The notes below the pieces were generated by a model. It was not told the DNA's origin and searched no databases. It worked only from the letters and a program-made list of their open reading frames with translations. Below, piece by piece: positions 49,761-58,823 of a stretch of 64,000 nt of DNA. Source of the stretch: Litchfieldia salsa. Lineage in GTDB: Bacteria > Bacillota > Bacilli > Bacillales > Bacillaceae_L. The stretch spans positions 40,513-104,512 of the forward strand of contig NZ_FNJU01000008.1 in NCBI RefSeq assembly GCF_900104555.1, read 5' to 3'. Position 1 is the stretch's first letter; the number at the start of each line of letters is the position of its first letter. Position numbers and translations under genes: made by a program.

Positions 49761-51652
49761 CCCTGAACTCCATGGCGAACTCTGTGACGCTCTTCATTTA
49801 CTTTCGCATGATTCCATTTACTCATATCTCCTACAAGATAGCCCGTTATACGCCTAATTCGGTTAAAATTCTTTTCATTTGTTCCCCCACAACTTGGACA
49901 TTCGTTTTCAATAACCCCTGAATAACCACACAATTTGCACTGGTCTACAGGATGATTAATGCTACCATACCCAATATTATATTTGGCCATAGCTCTAACA
50001 ATTGTATCCATTGCAGAAATATTATTCCGCACATTCCCGTCTACTTCGATATATGTGATATGGCCAGCATTACATAATTGATGAAATGGCCCTTCCTTTC
50101 GGATCTTATCAAATGCTCGAATCGGGTAGTAAACCGGAATATGAAAGGAGTTCGTGTAATACAATCGATCTGTTACACCCTCTATATATCCAAACTCTGC
50201 TTGATCTTTCCTTGTGAACTTACCACTAAGGCCCTCTGCGGGGGTTGCAATCAATGTGAAGTTCATATCATATTCCTCACTTGCTTGGTCCATTTTATCT
50301 CTCATAAAGGAAACAATCGATTTTCCAAGTTCCCATGCTTCATCACATTCTCCATGATGATTACCCGTAAGACTTTTAAGACATTCAGCAAGCCCAATAA
50401 ACCCTAAGGACAAAGTTCCTTGCTTTAAGATTTCCTCTAATGAACTTCCCGAATTAAGCTCTTCTCCACCATTCCATATTCCTTGTGAATACAAAAAAGA
50501 AAAATCTCCTGCCTGTTTATTAGCTTGAAATAGATAACGATCGAACAATTGCTGAATGATGATATCTATATAATGATTAAGGTGGAAAAAGAACATATCT
50601 CTATTTTCTGAGATTAGTGCGAGCTTTACTAGATTAATACTTGTAAAAGATAAATTTCCCCTACCAACACTATTTTGAACACCGTGGCAATTGCCCATCA
50701 CTCTAGTACGACACCCCATATAAGCAACTTCTGATTGTGGGTTACCTTCTTTGTAATACTCTAGATTGAAAGGTGAATCGATAAATGAGAAGTTAGGGAA
50801 TAATCGTTGTGCTGTCGTTTCTAAGGCTAGCTGATACAAGTCAAAATTAGGATCTTGTTCATCAAAATTAACACCTTTTTTTAACTTAAAGATTTGAATC
50901 GGAAAAACAGGAGTTTCCCCGTTACCTAGTCCTGCCTGAGTTGCAAGTAAAAGATTTTTGACTAAAAGCCTTCCTTCCTTTGATAGATCTGTTCCATAAT
51001 TAATAGAGGTAAACGGAATTTGTCCACCACCACGGCTATGCATACTATTTAAATTATGTATAAATGCCTCACATGCTTGATATGTAGTCTGCTCAGTTTC
51101 AGTCCATGCCTGTGCCTCTAGCATTTCATTTGACCAATTAGTAGAGTAACTCTTTAAACGGCCGTATATTTTATTGAAGGTTTTCTTTACATAAGGTGCT
51201 AAATCAACATCAAATGTCGGCATAGATTGACCTCCATGCTGCATGTTCTGGTTCGCTTGAAAAATAATCGTAGCCAACGCCATAGCACTCGTAATATCAC
51301 TTGGTGAACGCATATATCCATGACCTGTATTAAATCCTCTTTCAAGTAATTTCCCTAGTGGGATTTGGCAACAAGTTGTTGTTCCACTTGAGTAATAATC
51401 AAGGTCATGTGGATAAATAATGTTTTCCTCCATCGCCTGTTTCGTTTCAGTTGTTAACAAATATTCACGCACGTAAAACTTTGCACTTTCACTTGCAAAC
51501 TTACTCATTAGTCCACAAGGGCTACGTCCATCAACATTAGCATTTTCCTGAAGTAACTCTTGATTCGTTCCGTTCACAATTTCATGAAAGGATTGGTATA
51601 ACTCTTGTAACACATCTTGATCCTTCGAATGAGATATCGTTAATTGTTTCAT
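49757..51652 (-). CDS. nrdD: Anaerobic ribonucleoside-triphosphate reductase
   Basis: A class III reductase of 631 residues. CKLCGYSGVIENECPSCGG is the zinc-binding four-Cys motif near the C-terminus; the glycyl-radical site lies in ITGYLVGDMSKWN. SPCGLMSKFASESAKFYV and GCRTRVMGNCHG are core motifs with active-site Cys. It makes dNTPs without oxygen, so the cell can replicate anaerobically. Its length lacks an ATP-cone of the large class. Two NrdR-type boxes lie just upstream. Confidence 0.96.
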   Translation of the reverse strand: MKQLTISHSKDQDVLQELYQSFHEIVNGTNQELLQENANVDGRSPCGLMSKFASESAKFYVREYLLTTETKQAMEENIIYPHDLDYYSSGTTTCCQIPLGKLLERGFNTGHGYMRSPSDITSAMALATIIFQANQNMQHGGQSMPTFDVDLAPYVKKTFNKIYGRLKSYSTNWSNEMLEAQAWTETEQTTYQACEAFIHNLNSMHSRGGGQIPFTSINYGTDLSKEGRLLVKNLLLATQAGLGNGETPVFPIQIFKLKKGVNFDEQDPNFDLYQLALETTAQRLFPNFSFIDSPFNLEYYKEGNPQSEVAYMGCRTRVMGNCHGVQNSVGRGNLSFTSINLVKLALISENRDMFFFHLNHYIDIIIQQLFDRYLFQANKQAGDFSFLYSQGIWNGGEELNSGSSLEEILKQGTLSLGFIGLAECLKSLTGNHHGECDEAWELGKSIVSFMRDKMDQASEEYDMNFTLIATPAEGLSGKFTRKDQAEFGYIEGVTDRLYYTNSFHIPVYYPIRAFDKIRKEGPFHQLCNAGHITYIEVDGNVRNNISAMDTIVRAMAKYNIGYGSINHPVDQCKLCGYSGVIENECPSCGGTNEKNFNRIRRITGYLVGDMSKWNHAKVNEERHRVRHGVQG

Positions 51653-51681
51653 ATTAGTCCCCTTTTGCCCTCACTTTTTAG

Positions 51682-51752
51682 ACTACATATAGTATCGTTA
51701 AAATACAAATAATCCACATGTTGTATTATAACAAAAATAAACCACTTGTCAG
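51682..51752 (-). promoter_or_regulatory. nrdDG promoter with paired NrdR boxes
   Basis: On the minus strand CTGACA, 16 bases, TATAAT form a promoter (51752-51725). Immediately downstream CAACATGTGG (51723-51714) and CTATATGTAGT (51692-51682) resemble the NrdR box core CWATATNTWGT. The second matches fully, the first at 8 of 10. They are 31 bases apart, about three helical turns, as expected for NrdR. Confidence 0.78.
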
Positions 51753-51851
51753 GGAGCTTAATAGAAAAGTCATAAATGCGTCACAAAGAAACGAAATTTA
51801 AAAATATTTGCTTGTTTTAGAAAATACTTTTCTCTTAATCTCACTTATCCA

Positions 51852-51875
51852 TTGACAACGCTTTCAAAATGATGA
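51852..51875 (+). promoter_or_regulatory. Perfect cre at arabinanase promoter
   Basis: TGACAACGCTTTCA (51853-51866) is the complement of TGAAAGCGTTGTCA, a full match to TGWNANCGNTNWCA. It overlaps a TTGACA at 51852-51857 that may be a -35. The matching -10 is unclear. CcpA repression of the arabinanase gene is predicted. Confidence 0.8.
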
Positions 51876-51971
51876 TTAACTAATGAAGATAAGGTAACAT
51901 TTTAATTATTGATTTACACTTTCATTAATTAGTATGTTATCTAATTTTACAAGAAACGGAGGAGATTTTCG

Positions 51972-53384
51972 ATGAGAAAAAAGAAACGATTGAACGCAAA
52001 AACGATGCTTTTGGCAGTCCTCATGGTATTCGCACTTACTCAAACTTCATCTGCCGATTTTTGGGAATTATCTGGTGATGCCATGCTTCATGATCCTTCA
52101 ATGATCAAAGAAGGTAATACTTGGTGGGCTTTAGGAACAGGTGAGGTTGATAAAAATGGACTTCGTGTTTTGCGTTCTGACAATGGTACTAATTGGTCTG
52201 CAACACCAGTTATTTTCCCACAACCTTTATCATGGTGGAGTAACTATGTTCCACAACATGAAACTAATCAATGGGCCCCAGATGTACAATTCTACAATGG
52301 GCGATACTGGGTTTATTATTCTGTATCGAAATTCGGGACTAATACTTCCATGATAGGTCTTACTTCCACAGAAAGTATAAGCTCTGGAAATTGGAGAGAT
52401 GATGGTTTAGTGATAAGTTCCAATTCATCTAATAACTATAATGCCATTGATGGCGATTTAGTAATTGATGCAAATGGAGACCCATGGTTATCTTTTGGAT
52501 CTTTCTGGTCAGGTATCAAGTTAACTAGATTAGATAAAAACACGATGAAACCAACAGGACAACTTTATTCTATTGCTGCTAGACCGAATCATCCTGAGCA
52601 TGCTATTGAAGCACCTAACATTTCTTACAAAGACGGATACTACTATCTTTTTGTCTCATTTGATAAATGCTGCCAAGGCCTAGACAGTACATATAAAATT
52701 GCATATGGCCGTTCAACTAGCATAACAGGTCCATATTTAGATAAAAATGGAGTAAATATGCTTAATGGTGGTGGTACTATATTAGATGCAGGAAATGATA
52801 GATTTATTGGACCTGGTCATCAAGATGTCTATAATAACAATATCATTGTTCGCCATGCATATGATGCTCAAAATAACGGCCTCCCTAGATTGCTAATCAA
52901 TGACCTTTATTGGGATTCTAATGGATGGCCAACATACGATATTAACGCAGCAGGAGTTTTAAGCGGTTCCAAATATAAGCTAGTTAACCGTGCTTCTGGT
53001 AAAGTAGCTGAAGTAACAGCTAAAAGTACTGCAGATGGAGCAGATGTCGTTCAATGGTCAGATAACGGTGGAACAAATCAGCATTGGACCATAACAAATC
53101 TTACAAATGGTTATTCTAAACTAGTGAATGTAAATAGTAAAAAAGCATTAGAAATATATAGTTGGGATACAACAAATGGCGGTGACGCTGTACAATATTC
53201 AGATCTTGGTGGTAACAATCAACAATGGAGCTTAGTCCCTATAGGAAATGGCTACTATAAAATAATAAACCGTCATTCCGGTAAAGCTCTCGATGGTTTT
53301 GGCACAGCTAACGGGTCAGATATTATACAGTATGATTACCTTGATGGAACTAATCAACAGTGGCAGCTTGTGAGGGTATACTAA
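51972..53384 (+). CDS. abnA: Secreted GH43 endo-arabinanase with ricin-type lectin domain
   Basis: A 470-residue exported enzyme. The signal peptide ends near SSA-DF (about residue 28). The GH43 propeller has LHDPSMIK (base Asp), NAIDGDLVID (Asp) and AIEAPNISY (acid Glu), followed by the FIGPGHQDV motif typical of endo-alpha-1,5-arabinanases. From about residue 328 a beta-trefoil (CBM13/ricin B) shows three QxW repeats: NQHWTI, NQQWSL, NQQWQL. It should cut arabinan side chains of pectin outside the cell. An AACGGAGGAG ribosome-binding site precedes the ATG. Confidence 0.93.
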   Translation: MRKKKRLNAKTMLLAVLMVFALTQTSSADFWELSGDAMLHDPSMIKEGNTWWALGTGEVDKNGLRVLRSDNGTNWSATPVIFPQPLSWWSNYVPQHETNQWAPDVQFYNGRYWVYYSVSKFGTNTSMIGLTSTESISSGNWRDDGLVISSNSSNNYNAIDGDLVIDANGDPWLSFGSFWSGIKLTRLDKNTMKPTGQLYSIAARPNHPEHAIEAPNISYKDGYYYLFVSFDKCCQGLDSTYKIAYGRSTSITGPYLDKNGVNMLNGGGTILDAGNDRFIGPGHQDVYNNNIIVRHAYDAQNNGLPRLLINDLYWDSNGWPTYDINAAGVLSGSKYKLVNRASGKVAEVTAKSTADGADVVQWSDNGGTNQHWTITNLTNGYSKLVNVNSKKALEIYSWDTTNGGDAVQYSDLGGNNQQWSLVPIGNGYYKIINRHSGKALDGFGTANGSDIIQYDYLDGTNQQWQLVRVY

Positions 53385-53397
53385 ACGATAAATAGGT

Positions 53398-53510
53398 GAG
53401 GCTTCCCCATAAATGCCTGGTACTACCATCAATATCTAGTCGATCTAAACTTTGTTCAATAACTAGATACTGTGAGAGTAGTGCCTGGCACTTCCTTTTG
53501 GGACAGCCTC
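53398..53510. repeat. MITE-like 113-bp imperfect inverted repeat
   Basis: The ends GAGGCT and AGCCTC pair. Inside, TGCCTGGTACTAC and GTAGTGCCTGGCA, then TATCTAGT and ACTAGATA, line up as a long hairpin with an AT-rich centre. The TGCCTGGCAC motif also occurs at 13600. There is no ORF. It may also terminate transcription between the convergent genes. Confidence 0.68.
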
Positions 53511-53530
53511 TTTCCAATTACATCATTACC

Positions 53531-55915
53531 TTAATCTCTTTCTTTTATTATCGCTGTTTCTAAACTCCATACCCTTAAGGATCGTACAAATGGCTCTCCA
53601 TCAATCCCATATACTTCTAATCCTTTTGATTGTTCTAACATTGGAAATACACGGGAGGAGATACTTATTTCATTATTCACATATGCTTCCACAATTGATT
53701 TATCTATAAATATGTGTAGCTTTAAGTTATTGTCTTCAAGCACTATTTCTCCACCTTGAATCCCCTTTTCAATTGTAGGATTTTTACTAGATCGCCCCCG
53801 ATCAATATTAATAGTATTCGTTTCATTCTTATAAAAAATAAATGTTTCTTCCTCATAATTTCGTTCTTTTAATATTTTCAAACCTGCATCTTTCGTAGAA
53901 GATACATCCAATTCCAGCTCTATTTCGACTTGATCGCTTTGAATCTTTTCAAGCTGTATATTCGCTTCTTCCATCGTGGCATTTTCAATAGATACCAACT
54001 CTTCACTACGAAGTGATTGAACTTCATCAATTGGGCGAATTCCTAGCTCTTGTTTATGATTCAAATAAATCTCAAGAGGTAGCCCAGCGCCATGTGCCCA
54101 TCCTGATTCATATTTTTCTATTTCTGAACGGCGGTCTTGTAAAAGACTTGTAACGATAGTACGACCTTTTTCGTCTGCAAATCCTTGTGCTCCTGTAAAA
54201 TGTTCTCCATAATCAAACATTTTTGGCTCCTCAATGTCTGGAATAAATTCGAGTGTATTAGAATCCCATGTTCCAATCCAATAAAACGTAAATCTAGATG
54301 CATATGGACTACTAGACATAAAATAGGGACTTATCATAAAAACATATTTTTGCTGGCCTGTCTGATCATTTTTTATTGGCACTAAAAAAGGCAACTCCCA
54401 TACATCTCCTGTACGCGGGAATCTCACTTTATCGCCAATCATGAATGGTTTTTCGTAATTCCAGTGTTCCATATCATCTGATGTATAGAGTAGAGCTGTT
54501 CCACCTGATTCCTCTACACCTGATCCAACAAGTTGATACCATTTATCCCCATCTTTCCATACATATGGATCACGGAATTGCCCAAACATAACTTTTCCTT
54601 TCGGTGTATCAATATTTTCTTGTTGAATAGTAATAGGACTAGGGTTCATATTCCAATTATTCAAATGGACATCATTTGCATCAACCGGACGAGCAATTCC
54701 TGTCATTTGATTAGGCGTCATTTCATCGTGTCCTGCTGTGTAAAATAACACCGGGATTCCATTTTGATCGAATGTTGCACTACCTGACCATACCCCATCA
54801 CGAGCAACCGTATCCTCTGTTGGACTCAGGGCAATAGGTCGGTCTTCCCAATGAATCATATCGTTACTTGTAGCATGTCCCCAATGAATTTGATGCCAAA
54901 AAGGACCCGCTGGGTTAAACTGATAAAATAAATGATAGTTCCCTTTATAGTAAATCGGCGCATGTGGTTCATTCATCCAATGCTGTGGAGCAGTAAAATG
55001 GTAGTTGGGGCGATAGCGATCTCCTTTATAAACCGTTCTATCAAAAGAGGTACTTGGTTTTGGTAATTCATTGTGAAAATAGTTAAGGACTTCTTTATAA
55101 TGCCCCTTAACAGTTTCATCGCTGAATACCTTATTGTACAGTGAAACATTATCCATTAACCCATTAAACATATTAGCTTGGAAAATATCGGAAACTGCAA
55201 CTGCCTGATTATGTTTACCCACCAGCAACGGTTGAGTATCAGCAGGTGTAAACAAACTATTTTCGGGCACTTCTATTTCTTCTACGATTTTACCATTTAA
55301 ATAAAGGGTCAACTTATGATTTTCTTTATTAAATTGTGCCACAACATAAGACCATTGATTTTTTGGCAAAACTTGTCCTTTAGGCGACCATATTTCATAC
55401 CATTCACCGTTAAGTGCTAGTTGAAACGTTATATAACCATGTCGTCCCATACCTAGGACAAACCCCTGATTTTTTTCTTTATCATGTTGATTAATAATGA
55501 CGGATGCTTTACCTTCGTCTCCCCATTCATACGCTCTCGGTGCAACCCACGCTTCAATAGCAAAAGATTCTTCTGTTTTTTGAACCTTATCCGGGGCTAT
55601 TTCCAGCCAGTTTGAATATCCATCAAATAAAAGTGATGTACCGCTAATGCCGTCTTTCCATTCTGGATCTGATTTAAATGTATAATGAATATTTGATCCT
55701 TCCAATTGGGAAAGATCAGTAGTAACATTTCCATTGCCTTCATCAAATCCCCATTGATGTAATGCTTGATCACTTAGTGCTAGTGCTAGTTGAGTGTTGC
55801 TTATATTATTAGTTGAAGTAACTTCAGCTTGCTTCGTTTTTGTGAACATTAAAAAACTTGTACTAAGACATATTGCTAACACAATTAGCCCTATCCATAT
55901 TTTTTGCTTGATCAT
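53531..55915 (-). CDS. GH32 fructan hydrolase (levanase/invertase type) with LamG domain
   Basis: A 794-residue protein. An N-terminal signal or anchor (7-25) is followed by a LamG/concanavalin-like lectin domain (about 50-265), then the GH32 propeller and beta-sandwich (about 300-780). RDP is in QFRDPYVW and the acid Glu in WELPFL. In the first motif, usually WMNDPNG, the sequence is HWMNEPHAP, so the nucleophile Asp is replaced by Glu316. It probably hydrolyses levan or other fructans outside the cell. It follows the antiterminator gene by 265 bases and faces the arabinanase gene. Confidence 0.87.
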   Translation of the reverse strand: MIKQKIWIGLIVLAICLSTSFLMFTKTKQAEVTSTNNISNTQLALALSDQALHQWGFDEGNGNVTTDLSQLEGSNIHYTFKSDPEWKDGISGTSLLFDGYSNWLEIAPDKVQKTEESFAIEAWVAPRAYEWGDEGKASVIINQHDKEKNQGFVLGMGRHGYITFQLALNGEWYEIWSPKGQVLPKNQWSYVVAQFNKENHKLTLYLNGKIVEEIEVPENSLFTPADTQPLLVGKHNQAVAVSDIFQANMFNGLMDNVSLYNKVFSDETVKGHYKEVLNYFHNELPKPSTSFDRTVYKGDRYRPNYHFTAPQHWMNEPHAPIYYKGNYHLFYQFNPAGPFWHQIHWGHATSNDMIHWEDRPIALSPTEDTVARDGVWSGSATFDQNGIPVLFYTAGHDEMTPNQMTGIARPVDANDVHLNNWNMNPSPITIQQENIDTPKGKVMFGQFRDPYVWKDGDKWYQLVGSGVEESGGTALLYTSDDMEHWNYEKPFMIGDKVRFPRTGDVWELPFLVPIKNDQTGQQKYVFMISPYFMSSSPYASRFTFYWIGTWDSNTLEFIPDIEEPKMFDYGEHFTGAQGFADEKGRTIVTSLLQDRRSEIEKYESGWAHGAGLPLEIYLNHKQELGIRPIDEVQSLRSEELVSIENATMEEANIQLEKIQSDQVEIELELDVSSTKDAGLKILKERNYEEETFIFYKNETNTINIDRGRSSKNPTIEKGIQGGEIVLEDNNLKLHIFIDKSIVEAYVNNEISISSRVFPMLEQSKGLEVYGIDGEPFVRSLRVWSLETAIIKERD

Positions 55916-56181
55916 ATTAAACTCCTTATCTAGGTCCTCACAATAAATGCGAGTTAATCAAACACTCGCACAAAAGAAAGTTATGCTATAAGCTTCGACA
56001 TCCATATTTTTTGAAAAAAATGGCTTCGTTAATTACTGATGTTGATATGACCTATTTCAAGGTATTTTATGTAGGGAATCCGAACTGCCTACATGAGTTG
56101 ATACAACAATGTTTTAGAAAGCTTAGTATAAACCCAACCAGTCTTTTAAATAAAGGAAGTACCTTTGAAAGGAAAACTGTC
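55916..56181 (-). other. Gap between antiterminator and GH32 genes
   Basis: A hairpin TGCGAGT...ACTCGCA (about 55947-55971) is followed on the minus strand by an A/T-rich tail, so it may be a weak terminator or attenuator. A 61-codon plus-strand frame covers most of the gap but has no ribosome-binding site and no recognisable product. Confidence 0.45.
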
Positions 56182-57024
56182 CTATGCCAAGACTAGTCGA
56201 TCATAAATCCGTTGAATTTGCATTGTAATGTAAACTAGCTCCATTTCAGGCAGTTCAAATTCATACTCTCTCTTTACAAATTGACCCACTTTTCGGGCAC
56301 AAGAATAAGCTTCTTGATATTTTTCTTTGATAATTTGGATCATCTCTGGCTCAAGGTCAAGAAACGATTCGCCGAATTCTGAACGCTGAACAGCAAAGCG
56401 CAAATGAGTAACAAGTCTTTCATAAGAAACCGTTTCTACTGGTATTTCGATATTAAAACAAGCTTCTATTATTTCAATCATGTCTACGATCATCGTCGTG
56501 ATATCCAGTGTTCTCTGCATATCTCCCGCATTCATCTTTGCAGTGTGAATATGGAGAGCAATATAACCAACCTCATCCTCCGGTATCTCTATGTCTAGCT
56601 TTTCTTTGATAAACTCTTTAGCCCAAAGGCCAATTTGAAATTCCTTTGGATACAAAATTTTGATTTCGTTTAGTAAGGTATTCTTAATAAGCATTCCATC
56701 ATTTAAGCGTTCAAACGCAAACGATAGATGATCAGTAAGTGCAACATGAATATGCTCGTTCAATGAAAGATCTAATTCTTTTTCTGTATAAGCTATAATC
56801 TTTTCCGCTACCTGAATATGCTCCTCAGGTAGGGTTTTTACAATCTCTTCAAATTGTTCATATTTTGACCTGTCTTTCATCACAAAGATGTTCTCAATTT
56901 TAGTTTTAGGTACAGGATCGTTCTTTTTTCTTTGGTATGCAATTCCTAATCCAGTAACTATTTTTTCCTCTCCCCGGTCATTAACTACAACTGTATTATT
57001 ATTTAAGATTTTTTTGATTTTCAT
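56182..57024 (-). CDS. sacT: SacT/LicT-family transcriptional antiterminator
   Basis: A 280-residue BglG-family antiterminator. The RNA-binding CAT domain (1-57, [20 protein letters not shown]) is followed by PRD1 (about 70-170, conserved His near 98 and 157) and PRD2 (about 175-280, His near 207). The second PRD2 His of LicT appears to be Gln here (MQIQRI). It should bind RAT elements like the one at 63177-63206 when the PTS senses sucrose. The gene lies in the sucrose PTS cluster, with GGAGG before the ATG. Confidence 0.9.
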   Translation of the reverse strand: MKIKKILNNNTVVVNDRGEEKIVTGLGIAYQRKKNDPVPKTKIENIFVMKDRSKYEQFEEIVKTLPEEHIQVAEKIIAYTEKELDLSLNEHIHVALTDHLSFAFERLNDGMLIKNTLLNEIKILYPKEFQIGLWAKEFIKEKLDIEIPEDEVGYIALHIHTAKMNAGDMQRTLDITTMIVDMIEIIEACFNIEIPVETVSYERLVTHLRFAVQRSEFGESFLDLEPEMIQIIKEKYQEAYSCARKVGQFVKREYEFELPEMELVYITMQIQRIYDRLVLA

Positions 57025-57195
57025 GGTGTTCCTCCTTCTCTATCTTCCTATCTCGGTTTATATTAATGATGATCTTAAAGAGAATTTCGCACCCAGTAAT
57101 CAATTTCTTGGTTTACTATATCTTCAATTGAAATTGTAACCGGCCTAGTTTAAGAAATAGCTTTGTTTTTAGCTAATAGATCCCACTTGTTTCTA

Positions 57196-58596
57196 TTACA
57201 ATTTTTCTTCCTTTATTCCGATAATAAGGGTGACAACAAACGCCGAAGCAACAGCAATGACGAAACCAATAAGATAATGAATAAGATTAGTTATACCCAT
57301 TGGCGCTACAATGGCAATCATCGGAATAGCTGTTAACCCATATGAATTCGCAACAACTTCAGTAGATACAACATACGCACCGCCCAATGCTCCACCTATT
57401 GCTGCACCAATAAAGGGCTTTACTAATCGAAGGTTAATACCAAAAATCACCGGTTCAACGATACCTAAAAAGGCTGAAATTGCAGCAGGAATTGCAATCT
57501 CCTTTAACTTCTTATTTTTCGTTAGGATAAAAACAGCTAAAGCAGCTCCCCCTTGGGCAACATTCGCCATTGACCATATGGGTAGCAGAAAGTTGATTCC
57601 CACTTCAGGATCTGCAAGCAATCCTGCCTCAATAGCATGAATCCCATGGTGTAGACCGGTAATAACAATAAAGGTGTATAGTCCACCGAAAAGAAATCCT
57701 GCCATAAATCCACCATAGTGTATAAAGAATTCAAGGCTGTTAGTAACCAAATTGCTTATCCACATTCCTAAAGGACCCATCACTAAAAGAGAGATAAAAC
57801 CTGTTAAAGTAATAGTTAAGAATGGAATTAAAAATAAATCTAAGGTGTTGGGCACCCACCTTCTTAAACCTTTTTCAATTTTACTCATGACATAAACTGA
57901 TAACAAAATAGGGATTACAGTCCCCTGGTAACCGATTAAAGGGATCTGAATACCAATAATGTCCATAAACTCTGGAGTACCGTTTCCGAGTTCCCTAGGG
58001 TTCATAAGAGATGGATGTGTTAGGATGCCTCCCATTACAGCACCTAAAAAGGGATTGCTTCCAAATTCTTTAGCTGAACTGAAACCTATTAATATTGGTA
58101 AAATAATAAAGGCTGCACTTGAAAAAATATCAAGCATTCTCATCCAGGCACTATCGAGTGGAATCATATCAAAAGCTTTAACCATACCGATAAACCCCAT
58201 AAGTAAACCACTAGCCACAATCGCAGGGATAATGGGTATAAAGATATTAGTTAAAAGCTTAACAAGCCGAGAAAATCGATTTGTTTGCCCCTTATTCTCT
58301 TCAATCTTCTGTTGAAGGTCTAAAGATTTGGTTTCTTTTTTTTCCATCAATTCCTTATATATCCTATTTACCCGACCTCCCCCAAAGATAATTTGGATCT
58401 GGCCTGATCTCATATAAACCCCTTCAACACTCTCCATTTTCTCAATAGAAGGTAGATCAACAATTTCTTCCTTTTGAAGGACTAGTCGAAGGCGAGATGC
58501 ACAATGACTAGCTCTAGAAATATTCTCTTTTCCACCAACTAACGGCAATAATTCATTTACAATTTCTTTTGAATTTATCCGATTAGCTATTTTCAA
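57196..58596 (-). CDS. sacP: Sucrose-specific PTS EIIBC
   Basis: A PTS EIIBC of about 465 residues, like SacP of B. subtilis. EIIB (about 1-85) has phospho-Cys in SHCASRLRLVL. EIIC contains GIVEPVIFGINLRLVKPF and HHGIHAIEAGL, typical of the sucrose group. No EIIA domain is present, so EIIA from another PTS, such as BglP, is needed. The start is uncertain: AAGGAGG at 58599-58605 is followed by TTG at 58596, only 2 bases away, and ATA at 58590, 8 bases away; no ATG lies near. An upstream TTG (58659) would overlap a terminator. Confidence 0.92.
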   Translation of the reverse strand: MKIANRINSKEIVNELLPLVGGKENISRASHCASRLRLVLQKEEIVDLPSIEKMESVEGVYMRSGQIQIIFGGGRVNRIYKELMEKKETKSLDLQQKIEENKGQTNRFSRLVKLLTNIFIPIIPAIVASGLLMGFIGMVKAFDMIPLDSAWMRMLDIFSSAAFIILPILIGFSSAKEFGSNPFLGAVMGGILTHPSLMNPRELGNGTPEFMDIIGIQIPLIGYQGTVIPILLSVYVMSKIEKGLRRWVPNTLDLFLIPFLTITLTGFISLLVMGPLGMWISNLVTNSLEFFIHYGGFMAGFLFGGLYTFIVITGLHHGIHAIEAGLLADPEVGINFLLPIWSMANVAQGGAALAVFILTKNKKLKEIAIPAAISAFLGIVEPVIFGINLRLVKPFIGAAIGGALGGAYVVSTEVVANSYGLTAIPMIAIVAPMGITNLIHYLIGFVIAVASAFVVTLIIGIKEEKL

Positions 58597-58654
58597 TTCC
58601 TCCTTGTTTTTACTATCTCTCTTTAGGATGCCTTTTTTCCTATAAAAACTGAAG

Positions 58655-58684
58655 TACAAAAACGTTCAGCAACTACTGAACGTT
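58655..58684 (-). terminator. Terminator after the third levansucrase gene
   Basis: On the minus strand AACGTTCAG pairs with CTGAACGTT around 6 bases and runs into TTTTTG. It lies 140 bases after the levansucrase stop and just before sacP. Confidence 0.75.
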
Positions 58685-58823
58685 AAAAAGGCTTCTATCT
58701 CTTATTTGATTTTATATTAATGAACCATGCTGACAATTACAAGCTGAGTGACTTTCCACAGGAAATACTTTATAAATAACCATAATTGGCAATTATTTCA
58801 GCCCAACGATGTTCAATAAATAC

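Noticed and set aside
51890-51950. Second arabinanase promoter (TTTACA...TTATCT)
   Set aside because: An 18-base spacer and weak -10 make it possible, but several equally poor alternatives overlap, so none is called.
56011-56196. 61-codon plus-strand ORF in the gap between sacT and the GH32 gene
   Set aside because: No Shine-Dalgarno precedes its ATG, no motif is recognised, and it runs against the transcription of both neighbours.
57025-57195. RAT element between sacP and sacT
   Set aside because: GGCCGGTTACAATTTC on the minus strand has GTTAC as in RATs but lacks the rest of the consensus and no overlapping terminator follows.
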